In this document: one piece after another, positions 27,438 to 35,319 of the stretch
How the letters are laid out: each line of letters begins with the position of its first letter
Position numbering within the stretch: the stretch's first letter is position 1
Assembly (NCBI RefSeq): GCF_014648055.1
Contig: NZ_BMQJ01000001.1
Coordinates: 186,001 to 250,000, forward strand
Reading direction: 5' to 3'
DNA length: 64,000 nucleotides
From: Streptosporangium pseudovulgare
Lineage (GTDB): Bacteria > Actinomycetota > Actinomycetes > Streptosporangiales > Streptosporangiaceae
Program-made: the position numbers and the translations under genes
The notes under the pieces: model-generated
Databases searched by the model: none
Seen by the model: the letters and a program-made list of their open reading frames with translations, nothing else
Told to the model about the DNA's origin: nothing

Positions 27438-28381
27438 GACGCGCCGCCCATGAGGTCGTCGTCGCCGGGCCGCACGCCGCGGGCCCACTCCAGGGCGCTC
27501 ATCACGCGCTTGCCCTGCGGCTGCACCTCGCCCAGCTCGACCGGGCAGGTGGCCGTGCCGACCAGCACGGACCTCTTGGACGCCAGGATCCGGCCGGGGA
27601 GCGGGGCGTCCGGGCCGGCGGCCTCGGGGGCGGGCCGCACCGGGCCGAGCTTGAGCCGCTGGCCGCGGAACTCCGTCCACGCGCCGGGGCCGGGCGTGCA
27701 GGCGCGGATCAGCCGGTCGATCCGCATGGCGGGCGCCGACCAGTCGACCCTGGCGTCGTCCACGGTGATCTTCTTGGTGAAGCTCACCCCCTCGGGGGGC
27801 TGCGGGACGGCCTCCAGCGTGCCGTCCTCGATCCCGTCGAGGGTGGCGGCGAGCAGCCCGGCGCCGGACTCGGCGAGCCGGGCGAGCAGGGCGCCGCTGG
27901 TGTCGGAGGCGCGGATCTCCTCGGTGAGGACGCCGTAGACCGGGCCGGCGTCCATCTCCTTGACGAGCCGGAAGGTGGTCGCGCCGGTGATCTCGTCGCC
28001 GTGCAGGATCGCGTGCTGCACCGGGGCGGCGCCCCGCCAGGCGGGCAGCAGCGAGAAGTGCAGGTTGACCCAGCCGTGGCGCGGGACGTCGAGGGTGGCC
28101 TGCGGCAGCAGCGCGCCGTAGGCGACCACCGGGCAGCAGTCGGGGGCGATCAGGCGCAGCCGCTCCAGGAACTCCGGGTCGCCCGCCTTCTGCGGCCGGA
28201 GGATCTCGATGCCCGACTCCTCCGCCAGCTCCGCGACGGGGCTCGGGTGGACCTTCCGGCCGCGGCCGGACTGGGCGTCCGGCCGGGTGACGACGGCGGC
28301 CACCTCGTGGCGTGAGGAGTCGAGCAGGGCCCGCAGCGAGGGCAGGGCGATGTCCGGGGTACCGGCGAAGACCAGGCGCAA
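27434..28381 (-). CDS. fmt: Methionyl-tRNA formyltransferase
   Basis: A 315-residue enzyme that formylates initiator Met-tRNA using 10-formyl-THF. Catalytic residues are in [20 protein letters not shown] (Asn and His) and [10 protein letters not shown] (Asp). The start is taken as TTG at 28379-28381 (reading [10 protein letters not shown], the family N-terminus), 5 nt after the def stop with AGGA just upstream; the frame upstream lies inside def and has no family match. rsmB follows with a GTGA overlap. The def-fmt pairing couples formylation and deformylation. Confidence 0.96.
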   Translation of the reverse strand: MRLVFAGTPDIALPSLRALLDSSRHEVAAVVTRPDAQSGRGRKVHPSPVAELAEESGIEILRPQKAGDPEFLERLRLIAPDCCPVVAYGALLPQATLDVPRHGWVNLHFSLLPAWRGAAPVQHAILHGDEITGATTFRLVKEMDAGPVYGVLTEEIRASDTSGALLARLAESGAGLLAATLDGIEDGTLEAVPQPPEGVSFTKKITVDDARVDWSAPAMRIDRLIRACTPGPGAWTEFRGQRLKLGPVRPAPEAAGPDAPLPGRILASKRSVLVGTATCPVELGEVQPQGKRVMSALEWARGVRPGDDDLMGGAS

Positions 28382-28386
28382 GGTTC

Positions 28387-28935
28387 CTACAGAGCCTTCC
28401 CGTGGGTGGTGTGCGGGGAGAACTTGATCGCGGGCGCGGCCACCCCGTTCCACTCGGCCTCGCGGATCGCCTTCATGGCGAGCTTGCGCTGCTTCGCGTC
28501 CATCCGGTCGATGAACAGGATGCCGTCGAGGTGGTCGGTCTCGTGCTGGAAGCAGCGGGCCATCAGGTCGGTGCCCTCAAGGGTGACGGGCTCGCCGTGC
28601 ATGTTGAACCCCTTGGCCACGGCCCGGATCGCCCGGGGCGTGGGGAACGACAGGCCGGGGAAGGACAGGCAGCCCTCCTCGCCCTCGGTGTCCTGGTCGT
28701 CGGACAGGTCGAGGTTGGGGTTGATCAGGTGCCCGAGCTGGTCGTCCACGTAGTAGGTGAAGACGCGCAGTCCGACGCCGATCTGGGGCGCCGCCAGGCC
28801 GGCCCCGGGGGCGTCCATCATCGTGTCGGTGAGGTCCTTGACGAGCTTGCGCAGCTCCTTGTCGAAGTCCTTCACCGGCTCCGCGGGGGTGCGCAGCACC
28901 GGGTCGCCGAAAAGGCGGATCGACTGAATGGCCAA
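28387..28935 (-). CDS. def: Peptide deformylase
   Basis: A 182-residue metalloprotease removing the formyl group from new proteins. All three motifs are intact: [10 protein letters not shown] (I), EGCLSFPG (II, metal Cys) and QHETDHLDG (III, HExxH). The start is TTG at 28933-28935 with GAGGAG 6 nt upstream. It precedes fmt by 5 nt and is the first gene of def-fmt-rsmB. A 255-bp gap upstream holds its promoter and the 3' end region of the next gene; no clear -10 was identified. Confidence 0.97.
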   Translation of the reverse strand: MAIQSIRLFGDPVLRTPAEPVKDFDKELRKLVKDLTDTMMDAPGAGLAAPQIGVGLRVFTYYVDDQLGHLINPNLDLSDDQDTEGEEGCLSFPGLSFPTPRAIRAVAKGFNMHGEPVTLEGTDLMARCFQHETDHLDGILFIDRMDAKQRKLAMKAIREAEWNGVAAPAIKFSPHTTHGKAL

Positions 28936-29190
28936 CAGGCTCTCCTCACGCTTTTAAGGGGATTCCCCCAAGTCTAAGGGCCCGGACCGGGTCCACCGGG
29001 CCCGTCGGCCCGGCGCCGGTCCGGCCGGGAACGCGCCGGGCGGAGGCCCGGCGGCGGGGTCGTGTCCCCCGCGGATCGGACCGGCCCGGCCCACCGTGGC
29101 CGGGATGTCGCCGGCGAGGACCGCCGCCCCCGGCCGGGCACGCGTCCGTGTCCGCCGTGAACGGGTCTCCCCGGCCGGGCGGCGGGCGGG

Positions 29191-30573
29191 TCAGCGCGAG
29201 CGGGTCTTCATCGCGGCCTTGCGGGCGGCCTTGGCGACGGCCGGCTCGCCGTGCCGGGCGGCCAGCAGGTCGAGTACGGCGAGCGTCTCGGGGTGACCGG
29301 CGCGGGCCATCTCCTCGATCACCCGGACCGGGTCCTCGCCGGGTTCGAGCAGGTCGAACTCGCGCGCCACGTCGGCGGCCCGGCCGGGGCAGGTCATCGC
29401 GGCGAGGGTGTCGACGGTGAGCCAGGTGCGGTCGGTGAGCGTGAGGGCGGGCGCGGGCAGGTCGCGGATGTGCAGCCAGGAGGCGGCGTAACGCCACATC
29501 GCGGGCTCGGCGAGCGCCTCCCGCAGCGGGACCTCGGCCTCGGGGCCGAGCTCCTCCAGGATGGAGCCGACGGTGGCGCGCTGGGCGGCCGTGCCGGACG
29601 CGGCGATCTTGACCAGCTCCCGGGCCGCGGCCTCGGGGGCGCGGGACGCGAGCCACACCGCGACGGCGCTGGGGGCGGCCGAGCGGTTGGTGATCGCCTC
29701 GACCAGCTCGGCGGCGTCGAGGCCGGCGAAGACCGCGACCTCGGACGCGGTGGGCGCGTCGTGGCCCTCGCGCCGCAGGTCCTGGCGGACGGCCCACATG
29801 CCGAGCGGGGTCAGCCGGGGCAGGCCCGCCCCGGAGGTCTCGACGAGCCCGCAGTAGCCCAGCAGCTCCAGCGCCGACTCCAGCTCGGCGGGCAGCGCGG
29901 CGGCCAGCGCCCGCATCTCCGCCGGGCGGGCCTGGCAGGCCACCTCGTGGGACTGCAGGATGCCCTTGACGAGCGTGGCGCGGGACAGGCCGTCGTGCAC
30001 GGCGTACATCGTGGCGAGCATCTCGGCCAGGTGGTCGTCGACCACGGCGGAGCCGGTCAGCGACTCGTCGGCGCGGTCCAGGACGTCCATCACCACGCCG
30101 TCCCAGAACTCCAGCAGCGCCGCGGGGGGCAGCGAGGCCGACAGCGCCAGCGGGCCGGGCGACGCCACGCCCCGCATGATGCGGATCATGCGGGTGTTGA
30201 CCGCGACGACCCACAGCAGGTGCAGCCGCGCCGGGCCGGGCAGGCCGAGCTCGGCGCAGGGCAGGAACGGGTCGGGCAGCAGGCCCTCGGGCGTCACCTG
30301 GCGGGTGCCGGTCCACGTGGCCAGCCGCCGGGCGTCGCGCACCAGCGGGACCTCCAGGACGGCGGCCGCCAGCTCCCCGTCGGGGGCGAGCCGGACCGGC
30401 GGGAAGCTCAGCGCGTCGGGGCCGCAACCGGGGCAGTCGCAGTCGCCGCCGTCCGCGGCGACCTCGTCGAGGACGGCGGCACGCGCCTCGCGCGACCCCG
30501 ATCCCAGCTCCTCCACGAGCCTGCGCAGCTCACCGAGATCGAAGACGTTGCCGGAGTTCCCGCTCTTTGCCAC
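29191..30573 (-). CDS. Protein of unknown function with CDCPGC motif, paralogue 1
   Basis: A 460-residue soluble protein I cannot assign to a named family. Near the N-terminus is CDCPGC (a possible metal-binding knuckle), followed by VRLAPDGELAAAVLEVPLVRDARRLATW. The C-terminal half is Ala/Leu/Glu-rich and HEAT-like, ending in a basic helix (HPETLAVLDLLAARHGEP then AKAARKAAMKTRSR). The same blocks occur in the neighbouring gene upstream, so the pair arose by tandem duplication. This copy lacks the paralogue's 130-residue N-terminal domain. The GTG start has no ribosome-binding site; TAAGTT ends 6 nt upstream, which suggests a leaderless transcript independent of the paralogue 39 bp away. Confidence 0.7.
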   Translation of the reverse strand: MAKSGNSGNVFDLGELRRLVEELGSGSREARAAVLDEVAADGGDCDCPGCGPDALSFPPVRLAPDGELAAAVLEVPLVRDARRLATWTGTRQVTPEGLLPDPFLPCAELGLPGPARLHLLWVVAVNTRMIRIMRGVASPGPLALSASLPPAALLEFWDGVVMDVLDRADESLTGSAVVDDHLAEMLATMYAVHDGLSRATLVKGILQSHEVACQARPAEMRALAAALPAELESALELLGYCGLVETSGAGLPRLTPLGMWAVRQDLRREGHDAPTASEVAVFAGLDAAELVEAITNRSAAPSAVAVWLASRAPEAAARELVKIAASGTAAQRATVGSILEELGPEAEVPLREALAEPAMWRYAASWLHIRDLPAPALTLTDRTWLTVDTLAAMTCPGRAADVAREFDLLEPGEDPVRVIEEMARAGHPETLAVLDLLAARHGEPAVAKAARKAAMKTRSR

Positions 30574-30585
30574 CCGAGCAACTTA
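30574..30585 (-). promoter_or_regulatory. Probable leaderless promoter (-10) of paralogue 1
   Basis: TAAGTT (30580-30585, minus strand) fits TAnnnT and is followed by 6 nt and the GTG start. It lies in the 39-bp gap between the two paralogues. No clear -35 hexamer. Confidence 0.45.
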
Positions 30586-30612
30586 CTGCACTCGGGCCCC
30601 ACGGGTGTACGG

Positions 30613-32340
30613 CTAACCGATGGCGCGGGAACGCGCCTTGAAAGCGGCCTTGCGGGCGGCCTTGGCGGTGGCCTGGTCCCGCATGGAGCGGCCGAGCAGC
30701 TCCAGGACCTCGACGACCTCGGGGTGGTCCACCCGCCACATCTCCTCGATCACGTGGGCCGGCGGGCCGGAGGCCGAGATGTTCTCGGCGAACGCCTCGG
30801 GGTCGTCCTCGGCGGCGGAGATGGCCAGGGCGAGCATGTCCACGCTCATCCACAGCGCCTCGTCGGGGGTGAGCGCCGGCGCGGGCAGTCCTCTGGCGGA
30901 GAGCCAGTGGATGGCGTGCGGGCGCAGCTCGGCCTCGTCCAGACGGCCGCGGACCGCCTCCTCGGCCTCCGGGCCGAGCCGGTCGACGATCGACACCGCG
31001 ACGCCCCTGACGACCGACTGCGCGCCGGAGGCCGCGTCGAGCAGCTCGGCGGCGGCCTCCAGCGGGGGCCTGCCGCTCAGCCAGCCCTCGATGTCGGCCT
31101 CGGCCATCTCCTCGGGGATGCCCGACAGCAGCTCCTCGATGAGCTCGGGGGCGCCGACGGCGACCATGTCGGCCACCTCGGGCGCCTCGATGCCGAAGTC
31201 ACCGTACAGCTTCCGCATGCCCCACACGGCCAGCGGGGTCAGCTCCAGGACCTCCGGGGCCGCGCCGTCGTCCTCGCCGGCGCCGCCGCCGTCCTCGCCG
31301 TCGGGGTGGTCGTCCACGCCGGCCTCGGCCAGCCCGCAGTAGGCCAGCCGCCGCACGAGCGCCGAGAGGTCCACCGGCCCGTCGTCCAGCAGCCCGACCC
31401 CCTCCAGGTGCTCGGCGACCGCGGGCAGCGGCACGGGCTCCTGGAGGCGGTACGCCATGTCCAGCAGGGTGTAGATCTCCTCGTCGAGGGCCGGGTGCCC
31501 GGTGACGGCGCCGCCGGTGCCGGAGGTCAGCAGGAAGCCCACGACCGCCGCCCAGACGTCGAGCGGGCCGGGGTCCTCGCCGTCGAAGACGGCGGTGCGC
31601 TCGACCCGCACCAGGCCCGTGTGCACCGCGAGGTCCCACAGCAGGGCCGGGTCGGCCACCCCGAGCTGGGCGCGGGCCTCGGCGGCGTCGCGGACCCGTA
31701 GCCGCCCCCTGACGGTCGGCGTGCGGCCCCCGGCCAGCATCCACTGGGCCAGTCGCCGGGCGTCCCGCACCAGGGGCACCCGCAGGGCGTCGGAGGCCAG
31801 CTCCTCGCGGGGCGCGAGCCGTACCGGCGGGAGCGGCGGGGAGCAGGCGGGGCAGTCGCACGACCCGGCGTCGTGCTCCCCGTCCGGCCCGTCGACCTCG
31901 GCCGCCGACGACACCGACACGTCGCCCTGCTCCAGCGAGTCGGCGCCCATGGCGCTGAACAGGCTCTTGGCCATGCCGAACAGGGAGGTGTCGGCGAGCG
32001 CCACCGGCATCTCCGGCTCGATCCGGTCGAGGGTGGAGCGCATCCGCGCGGCCATCTTGCCGCCGATCTCCTCGGTGGCGAGCAGGAAGTCGACGAGCGT
32101 CCGGGCGGCGGCGACGGTCTCGGCGGCGCTCTCCGGCGGGGCGATGACCTTCCGCGGATAGATGTCGAGCAGCAGTTCCTCGAAAGTGACCGGGGTGAAA
32201 TCCCCCAGTTCGTGCACGTTCAGATAGTCGCTCGCGTAGTCGCAGAGCAGCCGGACCTCGTCGACGTCGACGTCGACGCCCCGCGCGCGCCCCCACTCGC
32301 GCAGGTCGGCGACGGCCCGATTCACCCATTCGATCGACAC
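30613..32340 (-). CDS. Protein of unknown function with CDCPAC motif, paralogue 2
   Basis: A 575-residue soluble protein, paralogous over its last 400 residues to the next gene. Residues 1-170 form an extra acidic domain with LLCDYASDYLNVHELGDFTP and LLLDIYPRKV. Then come CDCPAC, VRLAPREELASDALRVPLVRDARRLAQW, an acidic Gly-rich linker, and an HEAT-like C-terminus ending HPEVVEVLELLGR then AKAARKAAFKARSR. The basic C-terminal helix and Cys motif are shared with paralogue 1. The GTG start lacks a ribosome-binding site and has TAATTT ending 6 nt upstream. From memory, similar uncharacterised proteins occur in Streptomyces; no function is known to me. Confidence 0.7.
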   Translation of the reverse strand: MSIEWVNRAVADLREWGRARGVDVDVDEVRLLCDYASDYLNVHELGDFTPVTFEELLLDIYPRKVIAPPESAAETVAAARTLVDFLLATEEIGGKMAARMRSTLDRIEPEMPVALADTSLFGMAKSLFSAMGADSLEQGDVSVSSAAEVDGPDGEHDAGSCDCPACSPPLPPVRLAPREELASDALRVPLVRDARRLAQWMLAGGRTPTVRGRLRVRDAAEARAQLGVADPALLWDLAVHTGLVRVERTAVFDGEDPGPLDVWAAVVGFLLTSGTGGAVTGHPALDEEIYTLLDMAYRLQEPVPLPAVAEHLEGVGLLDDGPVDLSALVRRLAYCGLAEAGVDDHPDGEDGGGAGEDDGAAPEVLELTPLAVWGMRKLYGDFGIEAPEVADMVAVGAPELIEELLSGIPEEMAEADIEGWLSGRPPLEAAAELLDAASGAQSVVRGVAVSIVDRLGPEAEEAVRGRLDEAELRPHAIHWLSARGLPAPALTPDEALWMSVDMLALAISAAEDDPEAFAENISASGPPAHVIEEMWRVDHPEVVEVLELLGRSMRDQATAKAARKAAFKARSRAIG

Positions 32341-32352
32341 AGGGGAAAATTA
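32341..32352 (-). promoter_or_regulatory. Probable leaderless promoter (-10) of paralogue 2
   Basis: TAATTT (32347-32352, minus strand) fits TAnnnT, followed by 6 nt and the GTG start. It lies in the 49-bp gap after priA, so the paralogue pair can be transcribed independently of priA. Confidence 0.5.
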
Positions 32353-32389
32353 ACGGCTTACCGACGGCACCGCGAATCGGGGAAACACG

Positions 32390-34765
32390 TCAAATCACAT
32401 CGAGAGGGTCAATGCACACCCGGACCGGCTCCGGGCTCTTGCGTGCCGAGCGCACTCCGACGGCCCCTTTCAGCGCGGCGGCGAGCGCCGTCCCCGATGC
32501 CCATGAGACCCGTACCATGGCGCGTTCCCGCACCTGGTCGCCCCTGTGCGTCTCGACCGGGACGGGTCCCAGGACCTGCGCCCCGTCCGGCAGCGCCACC
32601 TCGCCGAGCATCTCCCTGACCGCCGCCGGCGAGCCGGTGAGGGTCGCCATCCGCACCGCCGGGGGGAAACCCAGTTCTGTCCTGTCGGCCAGTTCCCGTT
32701 CGGCGTGGGTGATGGGATCCCAGCGCAGCAGCGCCTGCACGGCCGGCACCGCGGAGTCGGCCATGACGACCAGCTCGGCGCGGGGCCGCAGCAGCGCCGC
32801 GGCGTTCATCCAGCGGCGCAGCGTCTCCTCGGCGGCCCGCAGGTCGGGCCGGCCGAGCAGGGCCCAGCCGTCCAGCAGCACGGCGGCGGCGTAGCCCTCC
32901 TCGGCCACCGGCTCGGCCCCGGGCGTGGCGACCACCAGCGCCCGGCCCGGGCCGACCGTGGTCAGCACGCCGTCCCGGCCGGAGGTCCGCACCGGGACCG
33001 AGGGGAAGGCGCGCCCCAACTCCTCCGCCGTCCGGCGGACCCCGACGACCTGCGCGCGCACCCGGGACGCGCCGCAGGCCTCGCAGCGCCAGTCGCCGGC
33101 GATCCGCCCGCACCAGCGGCAGTACGGCACGGCGTGACCCGACCGCAGGGCGAGCGGCCCCGAGCAGTGCCCGCAGCGGGCCCGCGCCCGGCAGTTCATG
33201 CAGGCCAGCGCGGGGAGATAACCGCGCCGCGGGACCTGCACCAGCACCGGGCCGCGCTCCAGGCCGGCCCGCAGGGCCCGCCAGGCGAGGCTGGGCAGCC
33301 GGGCGGCCCGCGCCGCCTCGTCCCTGGCCAGCTCCGCGTCCTCGCCGGCCGGCCGTACCCAGGGCGCCCTGGCACGGGCCGTCTGCCGGGCGGCGACGAG
33401 GGCGCCGGCCCAGCCGGTGGCCAGCAGCCGGGTGGCCTCGGCGGTACGGGCGTACCCGCCGACGAGCAGGCCGGCGCGGCTCTGGTGGGCGCGCAGCGCC
33501 AGCACCTCGCGGGCGTGCGGGTACGGCGCGAGCCGCTCGGCGTGCAGGTCGTCGCCGTCGTCCCAGATGACCGCCAGCCCGAGGCCGGCGACCGGGGCGA
33601 ACGCCGCGCCCCTGGTGCCGACGACGGCGCGCACCCGCCCCCGGGCGACCCGCAGCCATCGGCGGTAGCGCTCGGCGGGCCCCAGGTCGGCGGTGAGGGC
33701 GACGTGCGCGCCCGGGCCCAGGACGGCCGTCAGCGCCGCGTCGGCCAGCGCCACGTCCTTGCCGTCGGGCACCACCACGAGCGCCCCCCGGCCGCCGCGG
33801 AGGGTCTCCCGTACGGCGACCGCGACGGCGCGGGGCCAATCGGGGCCGTCGCCGGTGACGCCGGGCAGCGCGGTCCACACGGCGCGCGGAGCCCGTCCTT
33901 CGGCCAGGGCCGAGAGGAACGCCTCCCCGTCGGGGTAGTCGGCCCAGGGGCCGGGGCCGCCGGACGTGTCGTCCCCCGGGGCGGAACCCGCGGGCGTTTC
34001 CCCGGAAGCCGGGCCGCCCGCGCCCGGCGCGGAGCCGGGATCGCCGGACGCCTCCCCGGGAGCGAAACCGGGACCGCCGGTCGTCTCCCCGGGAGCGGAG
34101 CCGGGACCGCCGGTCGTCTCTCCGGGAGCTGACCCGCCCGGAACGGGACCCGCGCCTCCGGGGGCGTCCCCGGAGGCGGCGCCGCCCGGGGCCGGGGCCG
34201 TGCCGGGGCCGCCGGGCGCCTCCGGCCGTTCCTCCGCCTCCACCCGGGCATGGCGCGGGGGCACGGCCAGGCGCAGCACGTCGGCCATGGCCCCGGCGTA
34301 GCGGTCGGCCACGGCGCGGGCCAGCGCGGCGATCTCGGGGGTGAGCACCGGCTCCGGGGAGACCACCCGCTCCAGGCGGGCCAGCCTGCCCTGGTGCTCG
34401 CTGGCCTCGGTCCGCTCCAGCAGGAACCCGTCCACGAGCTTGCCCGCGAAGCGGACGCGGACCCGCACGCCCGGCACCGCCTCGGCGTCCATGGCGGCCG
34501 GGACGAGATAGTCGAACGGCCGGTCGAGGTGGGGCAGCGGGGTGTCCACGGCGACCCTGGCGACCGGCAGCACGGCGGCCGGCTCCGGCACCCCCCTGGC
34601 GGGCTCCCCGGCCCGCCGCGCGGCACCCGGCGCGGTCTCTCCGGCCCGTCGCGCCGCACCCGGCGCCGCCTCCCCGGCCCGCTCCCCGCGCACGGCGTCG
34701 AGCGGCAGCAGCGCGCCCTCGTCGCAGGAGGGACGGGCGACGGGTGCGGGTCGGGTCTCGGTCAC
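32390..34765 (-). CDS. priA: Primosomal protein N' (PriA), helicase motif degenerate
   Basis: A 791-residue PriA that reloads the replisome at stalled forks. The DNA-binding domain starts at LPVARVAVDTPLPHLDRPFDYLVP (about 65). The zinc region is intact, with four Cys pairs in CMNCRARARCGHC and CRWCGRIAGDWRCEAC. The Walker A motif is lost (GVTGDGPDW replaces GVTGSGKTE) and the DEAH box reads WDDGDD, so ATP-driven unwinding is unlikely; this loss is known for actinobacterial PriA. A 64-residue N-terminal extension has 11-residue repeats (RAGEAAPGAAR), and residues 190-270 are a Gly/Pro/Ser-rich insertion from 33-bp DNA repeats. Start GTG at 34763-34765. Confidence 0.92.
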   Translation of the reverse strand: MTETRPAPVARPSCDEGALLPLDAVRGERAGEAAPGAARRAGETAPGAARRAGEPARGVPEPAAVLPVARVAVDTPLPHLDRPFDYLVPAAMDAEAVPGVRVRVRFAGKLVDGFLLERTEASEHQGRLARLERVVSPEPVLTPEIAALARAVADRYAGAMADVLRLAVPPRHARVEAEERPEAPGGPGTAPAPGGAASGDAPGGAGPVPGGSAPGETTGGPGSAPGETTGGPGFAPGEASGDPGSAPGAGGPASGETPAGSAPGDDTSGGPGPWADYPDGEAFLSALAEGRAPRAVWTALPGVTGDGPDWPRAVAVAVRETLRGGRGALVVVPDGKDVALADAALTAVLGPGAHVALTADLGPAERYRRWLRVARGRVRAVVGTRGAAFAPVAGLGLAVIWDDGDDLHAERLAPYPHAREVLALRAHQSRAGLLVGGYARTAEATRLLATGWAGALVAARQTARARAPWVRPAGEDAELARDEAARAARLPSLAWRALRAGLERGPVLVQVPRRGYLPALACMNCRARARCGHCSGPLALRSGHAVPYCRWCGRIAGDWRCEACGASRVRAQVVGVRRTAEELGRAFPSVPVRTSGRDGVLTTVGPGRALVVATPGAEPVAEEGYAAAVLLDGWALLGRPDLRAAEETLRRWMNAAALLRPRAELVVMADSAVPAVQALLRWDPITHAERELADRTELGFPPAVRMATLTGSPAAVREMLGEVALPDGAQVLGPVPVETHRGDQVRERAMVRVSWASGTALAAALKGAVGVRSARKSPEPVRVCIDPLDVI
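34031..34129. repeat. Three tandem 33-bp units inside priA
   Basis: Units at 34031-34063, 34064-34096 and 34097-34129 encode an 11-residue Gly-Pro-Gly-x-Ala-Pro-Gly-Glu-type repeat. The period is a multiple of three, so the reading frame is kept. The insertion falls between the DNA-binding and helicase-like domains. Confidence 0.85.
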
Positions 34766-35262
34766 CCACCTGGTCTACCAGACCCGGACGCCCCGCCGGG
34801 CACGGGAGAATCACCCCACCCGGCGGCGGGCGCCCGGGCCGCGCCTGCGCCGCGCCACCGGGTGGAAGACGCGTGAAGGCCAGTGGGTCACGCCCGACAC
34901 GGGGCGCGTCCCGGCGACAATCAGGCGGAAGGGGACCCCTCCCAAGTTCCACCCGAACGCTGCGGAAAGCCGGGACACGCGTGGTGCCCCACTGGCCGCG
35001 TCCATGATGACGGCCCGGCCGGGCGTTCCGCATCGGTTGATGTGCCTATACGGAGCTCGTCCCCGACCGTCCCCTGGCCCGTCCCCGGCCGTCCCCTGGC
35101 CCGCCCCTGTGCGCCCCCTCGCCCGTCCCTGTGCGTCCTCCGGCCCGCCCCTGTGCGTCCCCGGCCGTCTCCGCGGCCCGGCAGTCTCGGGAGGCGGGGG
35201 CCGGTCGCCGTACCGGGGCCGGCCCTGTCACCGGCCGCGTCACCGGCCGTTCAGGCCGGCCG
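34766..35262. other. Intergenic region with C-rich short repeats
   Basis: About 500 bp between priA and the downstream end of a LuxR-type gene. From about 35060 to 35175 the plus strand is made of blocks such as CGTCCCCTGGCCCG (twice, 22 bp apart) and CCTGTGCG (several times). No reading frame has a family match or ribosome-binding site. The priA promoter should lie near 34770-34850, but no clear element is seen. Confidence 0.55.
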
Positions 35263-35319
35263 CCGTACGGTGACCGCGCCGTCACCGGTCCCCGGACCGG
35301 CGGCCGGGTCACCGTACGG
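35263..35319 (-). terminator. Nested hairpin at the end of the shorter NB-ARC/LuxR gene
   Basis: CCGTACGGTGACC (35263-35275) and its exact complement (35307-35319) form a 13-bp stem that includes the gene's stop codon. Inside the loop CCGGTCC and GGACCGG (35285-35300) form a second stem. It is a strong transcription-ending structure. Confidence 0.65.
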
